The notes beneath the pieces were generated by a model. It was given only the letters and a program-made list of their open reading frames with translations, made no database searches and was not told the origin of the DNA. Below are positions 53,132 to 62,427 of a DNA stretch of 64,000 nt, in pieces; positions within the stretch are counted from its first letter, which is position 1, and the number at the start of each line of letters is the position of its first letter. Origin of the DNA: Pseudomonadota bacterium (GTDB lineage Bacteria > Pseudomonadota > Alphaproteobacteria > UBA2136 > UBA6156); NCBI GenBank assembly GCA_016125035.1, contig WGMN01000004.1, positions 30,432-94,431 on the forward strand, in the 5' to 3' direction. The position numbers and the translations under genes are program-made.

Positions 53132-54223
53132 ATGAAGGCGGGTAAAGGCACGGTGTTGATTGCCAGTGGGGCCAGCGGGGGGCATTTGTTCCCCGCCCTG
53201 GCGGTGGCCAAGGTGATTGAGCAGCAGGGCTACAAGGTGCGTTTTGTGCTGGGGGGGGCTAAGTTTGCAGACGTGGTGCAGCGCGCGGGGATGGACTATG
53301 TGCGCCTGCCCGCCGCCGCCTTTAACGACCGCGATGCGTTGCGGCTTTTGTGGGCCGGATTTAACCTGATGCGCGGATTTGCGCGTGCGCTGAAATTGAT
53401 GTTGCGCGAGCGCCCGGCGGTGGTTTTCGGCAATGGCGGTTATGCCAGTGTGGCGGTGATTTTGGCGGCGCGGGTGCTGGGCGTGCCGGCGGTTATCCAT
53501 AGCATGGACGTGTTGCCGGGGCGGGCCAACATGCTGCTGGCGCGGTTTGCCGATGTGGTGATTTTGAACTTTGAGGAAAGCCGCAAATACTTGCGCCACG
53601 TGCGCGGCAGGGTGCTGGTGGGCGGCATGCCGCTGCGCGAGGATGTGCTGGCCGCGGCGAAGGTGCGGCGGGAGAAGGGGGAGTTCTTCCGTTTGCTGGT
53701 GATGGGCGGGAGCCAGGGCGCGAAGATCTTGAGCGAAGTGGTGCCCGAAATGGTGGCGCTGATGAGCCCCGAAGAGCGCAAGGAATTGGTGGTGGTGCAG
53801 CAGGTGCGTGCCGATGCCGCCGCTCGGGTGGCCGAGCATTATGCCAAGTTGGGCTTGGGCGGGTTTGAGGTGGCATCCTTTTTTGTGGATGTGCCGATGC
53901 GTTATGTGGCTGCCGATGTGTTGATAGGGCGCAGCGGCATTGGCACGGTGATGGAGGCGGCGGTGCTGGGGTTGCCGGCGATTTACGTTCCGCTTGAGCT
54001 GGCCGACGGGCACCAGAAGTTGAACGCCGGTTTGGCCGAGGCCGCCGGGGCGGCGGTGGTGGTGGAACAGCCGTACTTTACCCCCGCGAGCCTGCTGGTG
54101 CATGTGCGGGCGTTGAGAAATGACCCCGCGCGCGTGGAAGCGATGGGGGTTGCCGGAAAGAAAATGGCCAAGCCTGGTGCGACCGAGGCGGTGGCGGAGA
54201 TGGTATTGGAAGCGGCGCGATGA
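53132..54223 (+). CDS. murG: UDP-GlcNAc transferase MurG (lipid II synthase)
   Basis: MurG adds GlcNAc to lipid I on the inner face of the membrane. The glycine loop SGGHLFPALAVAKVIE, VFGNGGYASVAVILAARVLG, and the nucleotide-sugar site VMGGSQGAKILSEVVPEMV are all present. The acceptor region is RSGIGTVMEAAVLGLPAIYVPLELADGHQKLNA with unusual Ile in place of the usual Ala-Thr (RSGA.T). It is 363 residues. It overlaps murC by 4 bases. Confidence 0.95.
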   Translation: MKAGKGTVLIASGASGGHLFPALAVAKVIEQQGYKVRFVLGGAKFADVVQRAGMDYVRLPAAAFNDRDALRLLWAGFNLMRGFARALKLMLRERPAVVFGNGGYASVAVILAARVLGVPAVIHSMDVLPGRANMLLARFADVVILNFEESRKYLRHVRGRVLVGGMPLREDVLAAAKVRREKGEFFRLLVMGGSQGAKILSEVVPEMVALMSPEERKELVVVQQVRADAAARVAEHYAKLGLGGFEVASFFVDVPMRYVAADVLIGRSGIGTVMEAAVLGLPAIYVPLELADGHQKLNAGLAEAAGAAVVVEQPYFTPASLLVHVRALRNDPARVEAMGVAGKKMAKPGATEAVAEMVLEAAR

Positions 54224-55605
54224 AGGTTATGGGCAAGGATGTGAAGGGGCAGAAATTCCACCTGATTGGGGTGGGCGGGATTGGCATGCGCAGTATCGCC
54301 GAAATTTTGGCGCGGGCGGGCGCGGTGGTGAGTGGCAGTGACAGCGGCGCAAAGGGTGATTATGCGCGGCTGGAAGGTTTGGGCGTGACCGTGTTTAAGG
54401 GGCATGACGCCGGGCAGGTGCCGGATGGGGCGGTGGTGATTGTGAGCAGTGCGGTGAAAGGCGACAACGTGGAATTGGCGGATGCCAGGAAGCGTGGGCT
54501 GGTGGTGATGCATCGGGCGGAAGTTCTGGCGGAAATTGCTGGGGCTTATAAGTGCATTGCGGTGAGTGGCACGCATGGCAAGACCAGCACGACCGGGTTG
54601 ATTTACGCCGCGCTGAAGGCGGCCGGGGTGCCGGTGGGTGTGGTGATTGGTGGCGTGTTGGCGGAAGAGGGAAGCACGGTGGTGCTGCCGCCGAAGGAAG
54701 GGCAGTGGCTGGTGGTGGAGGCCGATGAGAGTGATAAGAGCTTTTTGAAGTTCAAGCCGGCGGTTGCGGTGGTGACCAACATTGAGCCCGAGCACATGGA
54801 GAACTACGGCAGCGAGGAAAAGCTGGTGGAGGCCTTTGCCGAGTTTGCCGCGCGTGCAGATGTGGCGGTGGTTTGCGCAGACGACCCCAATGCGATGATT
54901 ATGGCCAGCCGGTTGGGAGAAGAGGTTGTGACCTACGGGTTGGAGGACAGCGCGGACGTTTATGCCAGCATGTGGGCGCCGCAGGGGGCGGGCATGGCCT
55001 TTGATGCCAGTTTGCGCGGCGGCAGTTTGCCGGATGTGGTGGTGGCCTTGCCGGGTGTGCATTATGTGGCCAATGCGTTGGCGGCGCTGGCGGTGGCGCA
55101 GATTGTGAAGGCGGATGTGGTGAAGGCCGCCGAAGGGTTGGCGCACTTTAAAGGAGTGGGGCGGCGCTTTACGCGGGTGGGGGCTTTCCATGGAGCGGAG
55201 GTGATTGATGATTATGGCCACCACCCCACCGAGATCGCCACCACGCTGGAGGCCGCCAAGGCGATGGCCAAGGGCAAAGTGGTGGCGGTGATAGAGCCGC
55301 ACCGCTACACGCGTTTGCGCGATACCATGGAGGCCTTTGCCACATGTGCCAAGGTGGCGGATGCGGCGGTGGTTTTGCCGGTTTACAGTGCGGGAGAGGA
55401 GCCGATTGCGGGAGTGAGCCATGAGGTTTTGGGTGAGAAAATGAATGCCGCCGGTTTGCCGCCGGAGGTGTTTGTGGTGGATGGCGAGAAGGGGGTGATC
55501 AAGGCGTTGCACACGCTGGGGGTGGGCGAGGGGGATATGATTGTGTGCTTGGGGGCGGGGGATGTGACGAAGGTGGCGGCGCATTTGGCGGAGCATGTGC
55601 ACTGA
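54220..55605 (+). CDS. murC: UDP-MurNAc L-alanine ligase MurC
   Basis: MurC adds the first L-Ala. The 461-residue protein begins with the UDP-binding loop HLIGVGGIGMRSIAEIL. It has the ATP loop IAVSGTHGKTSTTGLIY, EADESDKSFLKF, TNIEPEHMENYG, and DDYGHHPTEIATTLEAAK near the end. The usual GMSG is GMRS here. It overlaps both neighbours. Confidence 0.96.
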   Translation: MKVMGKDVKGQKFHLIGVGGIGMRSIAEILARAGAVVSGSDSGAKGDYARLEGLGVTVFKGHDAGQVPDGAVVIVSSAVKGDNVELADARKRGLVVMHRAEVLAEIAGAYKCIAVSGTHGKTSTTGLIYAALKAAGVPVGVVIGGVLAEEGSTVVLPPKEGQWLVVEADESDKSFLKFKPAVAVVTNIEPEHMENYGSEEKLVEAFAEFAARADVAVVCADDPNAMIMASRLGEEVVTYGLEDSADVYASMWAPQGAGMAFDASLRGGSLPDVVVALPGVHYVANALAALAVAQIVKADVVKAAEGLAHFKGVGRRFTRVGAFHGAEVIDDYGHHPTEIATTLEAAKAMAKGKVVAVIEPHRYTRLRDTMEAFATCAKVADAAVVLPVYSAGEEPIAGVSHEVLGEKMNAAGLPPEVFVVDGEKGVIKALHTLGVGEGDMIVCLGAGDVTKVAAHLAEHVH

Positions 55606-56552
55606 TGAAGGTGTGGGGGAAGCCGATTTGGTTGAAGGAGTTGCCGCCGTTGGCGGGCGGCTACGCGGTGAGTGTGGCGTTGGCCGATTACACGACGATT
55701 AAGGTAGGTGGCCCGGCGGAGGTGATGGCCACGGTGGGAAGTTGGGAGGAGATGGGTTCGATATTAAGGTGGAACGAGGAACGAGGAACGAGGAACGAGG
55801 GCAGGGTGCCGCTGACGGTGCTGGGGAAGGGGAGCAATGTGATGATCCGCGATGGAGGGGTGGCGGGAGTGGTGGTGGTGCTGGGCAAAGGGTTGGACAA
55901 GGTTGAGGTGAAGGGCGAAGAAATTTACGCCGAGGCCGGCGCGGCCAACGGCACCGTGGCGCGGGCGGCGCGTGAGGCGGAGTTGGATGGGGTGGCGTTT
56001 TTTGGGGGAATTCCCGGAAGTATTGGTGGGGCGTTGCGGATGAACGCCGGGGCTTATGGCAGCGAGACTTATGAGCGATTGGTGAAGCTTTGGGTGATGG
56101 ACCAAGCGGGGGTGGTGCGCGAGGTGGAGCCGGGATTTGTGAAGCCGCGCTACCGGGGGACCGAGTTGCCGGAGGGGTGGCTTTATGTGGCCGGGCAGTG
56201 GCAGCTGGCGCGGGCGGATAGGGAGACCATCCGTGAAAAAATGCGTGAGGTGAACCGCAAGCGCAGCACCACGCAGCCGTTGCACCTGCCGAGCAGCGGA
56301 AGCTGGTTTAAGCACGCCGAGTGGAAAGGCGAGAAGACCAGCGCGTGGAAACTGGTGGATGCCGCCGAGTGTCGGGGGATGCGTGTGGGAGGGGCGATGG
56401 TGGACGTGCAGCATGCAAATTTTTTTGTGAATGTCGGCAATGCTTTGGCGAAGGATTTTGAAATGCTTTCTGAGAAGGTGGAGGCGCAGATTAAAGAGCG
56501 TTTGGGGGTGGTGATGGAGCGCGAGGTGCGGTGGCTTGGTGAAGCGGAATGA
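55605..56552 (+). CDS. murB: UDP-N-acetylenolpyruvylglucosamine reductase MurB, with in-frame repeat
   Basis: MurB is the FAD enzyme making UDP-MurNAc. The 315-residue protein has DYTTIKVGGPAEVM, VLGKGSNVMIRDGGVAGVVV and GIPGSIGGALRMNAGAYGSE, and the type II end SSGSWFKH…KLVDAAECRGMRVG. Between the first strand and VLGKGSN the peptide WNEERGTRNEGR is encoded by four GGAACGA units. Its ATG is coupled to the murC stop (TGATG). Confidence 0.95.
   Translation: MKVWGKPIWLKELPPLAGGYAVSVALADYTTIKVGGPAEVMATVGSWEEMGSILRWNEERGTRNEGRVPLTVLGKGSNVMIRDGGVAGVVVVLGKGLDKVEVKGEEIYAEAGAANGTVARAAREAELDGVAFFGGIPGSIGGALRMNAGAYGSETYERLVKLWVMDQAGVVREVEPGFVKPRYRGTELPEGWLYVAGQWQLARADRETIREKMREVNRKRSTTQPLHLPSSGSWFKHAEWKGEKTSAWKLVDAAECRGMRVGGAMVDVQHANFFVNVGNALAKDFEMLSEKVEAQIKERLGVVMEREVRWLGEAE
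55771..55800 (+). repeat. (GGAACGA)4 tract inside murB
   Basis: Four perfect GGAACGA units and GGG, identical to the murE tract. Read here in another frame as WNEERGTRNEGR. Confidence 0.95.
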
Positions 56553-57091
56553 AGAAGGCTGAGCTATTGAAAGAGGTGGTGGCCGGTGGAGGCGGACGTG
56601 GCCAGTTGAGGCATGTGACCTACCGTTTTGAGGATGGTGTGGAGCAGCGGTATGACCTGTTTGATGTGCGTGCCAGCGGGCAGAACAGTGCAGGCGTGTT
56701 GCCGCTGGACGAAGAGGGCAATGTTTATCTGGTGGAAGAATTTTTGCCCGCATTGGGGCGCTTTGGGTTGAGCCTGCCGCGCGGCGGTATTGACCCTGGA
56801 GAAAGTGCCGAAGCGGCGGCGCGGCGGGAGTTGCGCGAGGAAGCCGGGCTGGAATGCGAAGTGATGGAGCCTTTGTGGGAAGGCTGTGTGCTGCCGAATA
56901 TCAGCGGGTGGACGGTGAGCCTTTTTGTGGGGCGCGGTGTGCGGAATGTAATGCGCACGGGGGGAGATGAAGCGGGAGGAGTGCGGACGGTGAAAATGCC
57001 GGTGGAGGAAGCGTGGGAAGGGGTGCGTGGCGGCAAGATTGACGGCGCTTTGATTGGATTGGCCCTGGGGTTGGTGGCGCTTAAAAAGTGA
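56549..57091 (+). CDS. Nudix hydrolase, ADP-sugar pyrophosphatase type
   Basis: The Nudix box is complete: GGIDPGESAEAAARRELREEAGLE (G-x5-E-x7-RE-x2-EE-x-G). The layout (180 residues, YDLFDVRASGQNSAGVLPL, then EEFLPALGRFGLSLPRGG) resembles NudE/NudF-like ADP-ribose or sugar-nucleotide pyrophosphatases. It overlaps murB by 4 bases and sits where ddl is usually found, so it is part of the dcw transcript. Confidence 0.85.
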   Translation: MKKAELLKEVVAGGGGRGQLRHVTYRFEDGVEQRYDLFDVRASGQNSAGVLPLDEEGNVYLVEEFLPALGRFGLSLPRGGIDPGESAEAAARRELREEAGLECEVMEPLWEGCVLPNISGWTVSLFVGRGVRNVMRTGGDEAGGVRTVKMPVEEAWEGVRGGKIDGALIGLALGLVALKK

Positions 57092-57268
57092 ATGATATGA
57101 AGGGGCGGGGAGGACACACCCCGCGCCTTAGAATATACGATGTTGGCTAACCTATTGATTTGCCCGTTGGGGGATGGTGGCGGCGGGGGGGGATTTCCGC
57201 TAAATTGAGGGGACAGGAGGCCCTTGTGGCCGTGCCCTGTGGAAGCTTTGGAACAACGAGGAACGCCC

Positions 57269-58153
57269 ATGGTGCCCGACGCCCATGACGGAGATTTTAA
57301 GCGCAAGCCGGCGGCTACGCCGGATGTGCCGCGCTGGCGTGCGCGTTTGGCGAAGCTGGAGAACAGATTGATCGGGTTGCCATGGGCGCAGATCGGCCGC
57401 AGCGCGGCGATGGTGGCGGTGGTGGTTTTGGCCTGCGTGGTGTGGGTTTATCGGGCGCCGGTGGGCGACCATTTGACGATGTTCATCGCCAAGGCCACCG
57501 GCGCCACGGTGCAGAGCGTGGCCGTGGAAGGTGTGGTTTACACCGGAAAGGACGAATTGCAGCAGGCGCTGGGCCTGCAAAAGGGCGACAGCCTGGTGGG
57601 TTTTGATGCCAGCGCGGCAAGGGCGCGGATTGAGGCCCTGCCGTGGGTGCGCCTGGCCAGTGTGGACCGTGAGCTGCCCGCCAATGTGAAGGTGACGGTG
57701 TATGAGTACATCCCCCTGGCGCGGGTGGTGGCGGACGGGGCGATATGGGTGGTGAACCAGGAAGGCGACCGCATTGTGACAGACGCCGACAACCGGTTTG
57801 CCGGGTTGCCGCTGCTGGAAGGGGAGGGCTCGGCCACCGCCGCCGGGCAGCTGTTTGCCACCCTTTCTGCCTGGCCGCAGCTTATCTCTCAACTGCGTGA
57901 GGCCAAATTTGTGGGCGACCGGCGTTGGGATTTGCGGTTTGTTTCTGGCGTGACGGTGCAGCTGCCCGAAGCCACCGCCGATTACGGCCCGGCAGACGCC
58001 TTGCCGGTGCTGGCCAAGCTTGAAGAGGCGCGCCATGTGCTGACCCTTTCCGCCGGAGAGGTGGATTTGCGACTGCCCGACCGGGTGGTGCTGAGAATTC
58101 CCGACAGTGTGGCAGACACTCCGGTGACCAACCAACCTGCGAGCAGAGGATAA
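57269..58153 (+). CDS. ftsQ: Cell division protein FtsQ
   Basis: FtsQ is a bitopic divisome scaffold. From ATG 57269 (GAGGAA upstream, itself a partial GGAACGA-like match) the 294-residue protein has a basic cytoplasmic start and a membrane helix (AAMVAVVVLACVVWVYRAP). The POTRA domain has VQSVAVEGVVYTGKDELQQAL, LPWVRLASVDRELPANVKVTVYEYIPLARV, and then the beta domain. It lies 5 bases before ftsA. Confidence 0.93.
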   Translation: MVPDAHDGDFKRKPAATPDVPRWRARLAKLENRLIGLPWAQIGRSAAMVAVVVLACVVWVYRAPVGDHLTMFIAKATGATVQSVAVEGVVYTGKDELQQALGLQKGDSLVGFDASAARARIEALPWVRLASVDRELPANVKVTVYEYIPLARVVADGAIWVVNQEGDRIVTDADNRFAGLPLLEGEGSATAAGQLFATLSAWPQLISQLREAKFVGDRRWDLRFVSGVTVQLPEATADYGPADALPVLAKLEEARHVLTLSAGEVDLRLPDRVVLRIPDSVADTPVTNQPASRG

Positions 58154-58157
58154 GACC

Positions 58158-59408
58158 ATGGTGAAAACACGCAACCGGATCGTGGCGGTGCTGGACATCG
58201 GCAGCAGCAAGGTGGCGTGCTTTATTGCCGAGCTGGATGAATTTTATAACCCGCATGTTTTAGGCTACGGCCAGCATGTGAGCACCGGCTTGAAGCGCGG
58301 GATGATTGTGGACATGGACCGCACCGAGACGGCGATACGTGAAGCCGTGCATGCCGCCGAGGACATGGCTGGGGTGGAGATTGAGGGCGTGCTGGTGAGC
58401 CTGGGTGGCGTGCACCTGCGCAGCCACATGACCGACGGGCTGGTGGTGCTGAACAACCATGACATTACCGATGCTGACATTTTTAAGGTGATCGATGTGG
58501 CGCGGGCGCGGCAGATCGAGGGGGACCGGCAGATCATCCACGCCCAGGCGACCAAGTATGTGCTGGACAGCCAGAGCGACATACGCGACCCGCGCGGCAT
58601 GACCGGCAGCCGGCTTGAGGCGGATGTGCATATCATCACCGCCGCGACCAGTGCGATACGCAACGTGGTGCGTTGCATTGAAAAAGCGAACTTGGAAGTG
58701 CTGGACATTGTGGTGCAGCCCTACGCCAGCGCGTTGGCGACGATTGTGGCCGATGAGCGCGAACTGGGAGTTGCCATGGTGGACATTGGCGGCAGCACCT
58801 GCGACCTGGCGATCTATGCCGAAGGGGCGTTGGTTTACACCGCGGTTATCCCCTTGGGAGGCCAGCACATTACCGCCGACATTGCGCGCGGGTTGAACAC
58901 CCCGCTGGCCGCCGCCGAGCGTATTAAAGTGCTGCATGGCTGCGCGATGGCGAGCAGCATTACCAGCGACGACGAGATTGAAGTGCCCACTGTGGGCGAT
59001 GACACCCAGAACGGCCAGGCAGAGCCGGTGCATATGAGCAAGAGCGCGCTGGCGGGGATCATCCAGCCGCGTTGCGAGGAGATGCTGGAGCTTATCCGCG
59101 ACAAGATCGAGCAGAGCGGGTTTGAGGCGGCGATCGGCCGGCGGGTGGTGCTGACCGGTGGCGGCAGCCAGTTGAATGGGTTGCGCCAGTTGGCCGAAGT
59201 GGTTTTGGACAAGAGCGTGCGCCTGGCGCGGCCGACAGGGGTGCAGGGGTTGACCGACCTGAGTGGCACGCCGCAATTTGCCACCGCCGTGGGCTTGCTG
59301 ATTTATGCCGCGCGTCAGGCGGCGCAGGCCAGCCGCGTGCGAGTGGCCGACAGCCGCGTGGCGCAGTGGGTGGGGAACATGGCGCGGTTGTTGCGCTTTG
59401 CGAGCTAA
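58158..59408 (+). CDS. ftsA: Cell division protein FtsA
   Basis: FtsA is the actin-like membrane tether of FtsZ. The 416-residue protein has VAVLDIGSSKVACFIAEL (phosphate 1), the SHS2 domain with GVEIEGVLVSLGGVHLRS, and VAMVDIGGSTCDLAIYAEGA (phosphate 2). VVLTGGGSQLNGLRQLAE (adenosine loop) and the C-terminal amphipathic membrane-targeting end WVGNMARLLRFAS complete it. It is not directly followed by ftsZ; a foreign-looking gene intervenes. Confidence 0.96.
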   Translation: MVKTRNRIVAVLDIGSSKVACFIAELDEFYNPHVLGYGQHVSTGLKRGMIVDMDRTETAIREAVHAAEDMAGVEIEGVLVSLGGVHLRSHMTDGLVVLNNHDITDADIFKVIDVARARQIEGDRQIIHAQATKYVLDSQSDIRDPRGMTGSRLEADVHIITAATSAIRNVVRCIEKANLEVLDIVVQPYASALATIVADERELGVAMVDIGGSTCDLAIYAEGALVYTAVIPLGGQHITADIARGLNTPLAAAERIKVLHGCAMASSITSDDEIEVPTVGDDTQNGQAEPVHMSKSALAGIIQPRCEEMLELIRDKIEQSGFEAAIGRRVVLTGGGSQLNGLRQLAEVVLDKSVRLARPTGVQGLTDLSGTPQFATAVGLLIYAARQAAQASRVRVADSRVAQWVGNMARLLRFAS

Positions 59409-59507
59409 GACTTTGTAGATAAAGTGTTCTTTTGCCCTTGCTTGGAGGGCGATATTTGTATACTTTGCTGGTGCTTTAACAGCGACATCCAACCGGAGTG
59501 ACACCCT

Positions 59508-60614
59508 ATGACCGAGACCGTTTTGCACGGCCAGGCGGGGCATAACTCCGCCCGCGCCAAACCTGACCACGTGACCTGCACACCGCAGGAGATGATCGAC
59601 TATTATGGTGTGCCGAAGCTTAAGTCGGCGCGTTTGTTCGCCAACGGCATCTGCAAGCCCGACGGGCTGGCGCTGGAAAGACGTTACCGTGCACGGCAAG
59701 TGATTGCCCCGCCGGGACGGAACTTCCAAGGGCGCTTTTGCGATGCGGCGACGCTGCTGATGCTGGGCTACCCCCGCGAGGAGGTGGACCCGTTGATCCG
59801 CGAATGGCACGGCCACATTGACCGTAGCCTGGAGCGGGCGCATGCGCCGCTGCACCATAGCCATGCCGCTGTGCGTGAGGCACGCAGCCTCTTCCCTAAG
59901 AAGGTGAAGGTGGTGGAAGGCGATGTTGAGCTGCTGACCGATGCGAAGTCGAACGCCAAGGTGGGAAGCTACGTGGTGGACGGCGAAGGACATGCCTGGG
60001 GCAAGTCGTTCACTGTTGGGTGGGAGGAACGGGCCACTTGCCCGGCCACCTGCCACCACTGGCTGAACTGCTACACCAACAACAGCCCGTTTATGGTGCG
60101 CAAGCATTATGACCGGGCGCGGGAAGAGGAGATCCTTGACCTGTTGAAGGTGAGTGTGGAGAAGCGCTTGAGGCAGGTGCGGCAGCCGTATGTTTACGTG
60201 CGGCTGCACCAGAGCGGCGACTTCCCCACTGTGCGTTACGCCCAGTGGTGGAAGGAGGCGATTGAGCGTTATCCCCGGCTGATGGTGTTCGGCTACAGCC
60301 ACTGGCCTGAAGACAGTGCCATTGGTGAAGTGCTGGCGCGGATCAATAGTCTGCACTGGTATGAGCGGATGCGCATCTACACCTCTAACGGTGGGAAGCG
60401 CAACCATTGCGCCAATACCTTCCACAGCGCCAGTGCTGCAAAAAAGGCCGGCAACATGCCGTGCCTGGAACAGGTGGGCCGCAGCCCGAGCTGCGGCGAA
60501 TGCCAGATGTGCATGCCGGGGCCGAAAAGCCGCGGTTACCGCTTTGACGGAAGCATCGGCTTTATAGAGCACGCCGTGCCCGGCCATGCGGGGCAAGGCG
60601 AGTTTGACCTGTAA
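59508..60614 (+). CDS. GP88-like Cys-rich protein between ftsA and ftsZ
   Basis: The 368-residue protein has a segment YVRLHQSGDFPTVRYAQWWK resembling the HxSGDF signature of the phage/plasmid gene-product-88 family. It also has clustered Cys: CPATCHHWLNC near residue 179 and CGECQMC near the end. These could bind a metal or iron-sulfur cluster. An own AT-rich upstream region with TATACT near 59460 and a strong terminator after the gene mark it as a separate unit. Function unknown; the domain call is from pattern only. Confidence 0.6.
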   Translation: MTETVLHGQAGHNSARAKPDHVTCTPQEMIDYYGVPKLKSARLFANGICKPDGLALERRYRARQVIAPPGRNFQGRFCDAATLLMLGYPREEVDPLIREWHGHIDRSLERAHAPLHHSHAAVREARSLFPKKVKVVEGDVELLTDAKSNAKVGSYVVDGEGHAWGKSFTVGWEERATCPATCHHWLNCYTNNSPFMVRKHYDRAREEEILDLLKVSVEKRLRQVRQPYVYVRLHQSGDFPTVRYAQWWKEAIERYPRLMVFGYSHWPEDSAIGEVLARINSLHWYERMRIYTSNGGKRNHCANTFHSASAAKKAGNMPCLEQVGRSPSCGECQMCMPGPKSRGYRFDGSIGFIEHAVPGHAGQGEFDL

Positions 60615-60626
60615 GCACCGCACACG

Positions 60627-60659
60627 AAAAGGGACCCGCCGGTGGCGGGCCCCTTTTTG
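60627..60659 (+). terminator. Strong terminator after the GP88-like gene
   Basis: AAAAGGG(A)CCCGCC and GGCGGG(C)CCCTTTTT enclose GGT. It separates ftsZ transcription from ftsQA. Confidence 0.92.
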
Positions 60660-60841
60660 CGTTGGGGGGTTAGCGCTTAAGTTTAACCTCTTGGAGGAGG
60701 GTGTGGCGCTAAGGGCGCAGGGGGTTTGGATTTTAAGGCTGCGCTGAGGAATTTGGGGGCAGGGGGGTGGCGAAGAAAGGTGGCGGCGCGTAGGATGTTT
60801 CCACGCTTTGCAGGACGCCCAAGAACAAGAGGGAGACAGGC

Positions 60842-62002
60842 ATGTCACTCAATATCGCCATGGTGAAAGACACCGTTCACCAACCCAGAATTATGGTCAT
60901 CGGAGTGGGTGGCGGCGGCGGCAATGCCGTGGAGAACATGATCAAGGCCAAATTGGGCGGCGCCACCTTTGCGGTGGCCAACACCGATCTGCAGGTGCTG
61001 GAAGCGCATGGCGCGGATGTGAAAATTCAGCTGGGCAAGCAATTGACCGAAGGCCTGGGTGCCGGTGCCAACCCCGAAGTGGGTGGGGCCGCGGCCGAGG
61101 AAAGCTATGAAGAGATTTGCGAGGCCATTCGTGGCAGCCACATGGTGTTTGTGACTGCCGGTATGGGCGGCGGCACCGGCACAGGAGCGGCCCCCGTGGT
61201 GGCGCGTGCGGCGCGCGAGATGGGCATTCTGACCGTGGCGGTGGTGACCAAGCCGTTCAGTTTTGAAGGCACCCGCCGCATGAAGCAGGCCGAATCCGGC
61301 ATTGCCGAATTGCAGGATGTGGCGGATACCGTGATCGTTATCCCCAACCAGAACCTGTTCCGCGTGGCCACCGAGCGCACCACGTTGCAAGATGCCTTTA
61401 AGCTGGCAGATGATGTGCTTTACAAAGGTGTGCGCGGCGTAACCGATTTGATGCTGGTGCCGGGGATCATCAACCTCGACTTCAACGACGTGAAGACGGT
61501 GATGAGCGAAATGGGCCAGGCGATGATGGGCACTGGTGAAGCCGAAGGTGAGCGCCGGGCGATTTTGGCGGCCGAGCTGGCGATCTCTTCCCCGCTGCTG
61601 GATGGCATTTCCATGGCCGGTGCCAAGGGTGTGCTGATCAACATCACCGGCGGCGATGACCTGACGCTGTATGAAGTGGATGAGGCGGCGAACCGTATCC
61701 GCGAAGAGGTGGACCCGGATGCGAATATTATTTTTGGGACGGCTTATGACAAGGAAGTGACCGGGAAGATCCGCGTGAGTGTGGTTGCCACCGGGTTGGG
61801 TGAAGTGCGTGCGGCGAAGAAGAACACCGTGGATTTGAGCGTGCTGAAGAAGGCCGAGCCGATGCGCGAGGAAAGTGTTAAGGCCGCGGAAGTTAAAGAC
61901 TTTGGCCAGGCGTTGGCGGCCAAGCAGCGCGACCGCGAGGACGACGCGGATGAGTACGCTAATTTGGAGATCCCTGCGTTTTTGCGGCGCCAGGCCAATT
62001 AG
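60842..62002 (+). CDS. ftsZ: Cell division GTPase FtsZ
   Basis: FtsZ builds the division ring. The 386-residue protein shows [16 protein letters not shown], the tubulin signature [15 protein letters not shown] (near residue 105), the T7 loop [13 protein letters not shown], and the conserved tail peptide [10 protein letters not shown] that binds FtsA. The linker is short. About 180 bases of upstream DNA follow a terminator, so it likely has its own promoter; a 7-bp inverted repeat (TTAGCGC at 60670, GCGCTAA at 60706) lies there. Confidence 0.98.
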   Translation: MSLNIAMVKDTVHQPRIMVIGVGGGGGNAVENMIKAKLGGATFAVANTDLQVLEAHGADVKIQLGKQLTEGLGAGANPEVGGAAAEESYEEICEAIRGSHMVFVTAGMGGGTGTGAAPVVARAAREMGILTVAVVTKPFSFEGTRRMKQAESGIAELQDVADTVIVIPNQNLFRVATERTTLQDAFKLADDVLYKGVRGVTDLMLVPGIINLDFNDVKTVMSEMGQAMMGTGEAEGERRAILAAELAISSPLLDGISMAGAKGVLINITGGDDLTLYEVDEAANRIREEVDPDANIIFGTAYDKEVTGKIRVSVVATGLGEVRAAKKNTVDLSVLKKAEPMREESVKAAEVKDFGQALAAKQRDREDDADEYANLEIPAFLRRQAN

Positions 62003-62015
62003 GTAGCCGCTTGTT

Positions 62016-62354
62016 GTGAAGCTTGCGGTGCAGCTGGCGCGGCACTTGTGGCCGTGGATTTTCTTCTTTGTTTTCCAGGGGTTCTTCCCCGCGCAGGAGG
62101 CGGTTCTGACGGGTTTGGTGGTGCTGATTATCGGGTGGACGTTTTGGCTGGAGCACCAGCGGCGGGAGTTGCTGTTGCTGGCCGTTGGTATTGCTTTGGG
62201 GCTGTTTGTGGAAGTGGTGTTGGGGTTGTGGTTCAGGACACAACATTGGCAGTATGCCTCGCTTTTTGGGGTTCCTTACTGGTTGCCGCTGGTGTGGGGC
62301 TACGGCTTTGTGGTGATGCGCCGGGTGGGGAATTTGATTGTTGAGGAAGGTTAA
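62016..62354 (+). CDS. Hypothetical small membrane protein between ftsZ and lpxC
   Basis: The GTG-started 112-residue product has four hydrophobic segments (WPWIFFFVFQGFFP, VLTGLVVLIIGWTFWL, LLLLAVGIALGLFVEVVLGL, PYWLPLVWGYGFVVM) and conserved-looking GVPYWLPLVWGYGFV. The layout is like small DUF-type integral membrane proteins. I do not recognise it. The repeat/hairpin ahead of lpxC starts at its stop codon. Confidence 0.6.
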   Translation: MKLAVQLARHLWPWIFFFVFQGFFPAQEAVLTGLVVLIIGWTFWLEHQRRELLLLAVGIALGLFVEVVLGLWFRTQHWQYASLFGVPYWLPLVWGYGFVVMRRVGNLIVEEG

Positions 62355-62421
62355 AAAGCGCTGCGGAAGGCTGCAGAACGCTGCGGTGGGGGTTGACGAA
62401 GGCTGCGGTGGGGCGCTTTTT
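62353..62421 (+). repeat. Hairpin and GCTGCGG-type repeat ahead of lpxC
   Basis: AAAAAGCGC (62353-62361) and GCGCTTTTT (62413-62421) form a 9-bp inverted repeat around GCTGCGGAA, GGCTGCAGAA and CGCTGCGGTG units, related to the GCGGCGAAACGCTGC element. The right arm ends 6 bases before the lpxC ATG, and could act as an attenuator or terminator. Confidence 0.5.
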
Positions 62422-62427
62422 AGCAGC

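Noticed and set aside
60670..60712. TTAA-rich sequence ahead of ftsZ as CtrA sites
   Set aside because: The TTAA pairs are not at the TTAA-N7-TTAA spacing required for CtrA.
58260..60848. An 862-residue open frame on the minus strand
   Set aside because: It lies antisense to ftsA and the GP88-like gene, is rich in His, Arg and Gln, has no domain, and is a by-product of GC-rich codon use.
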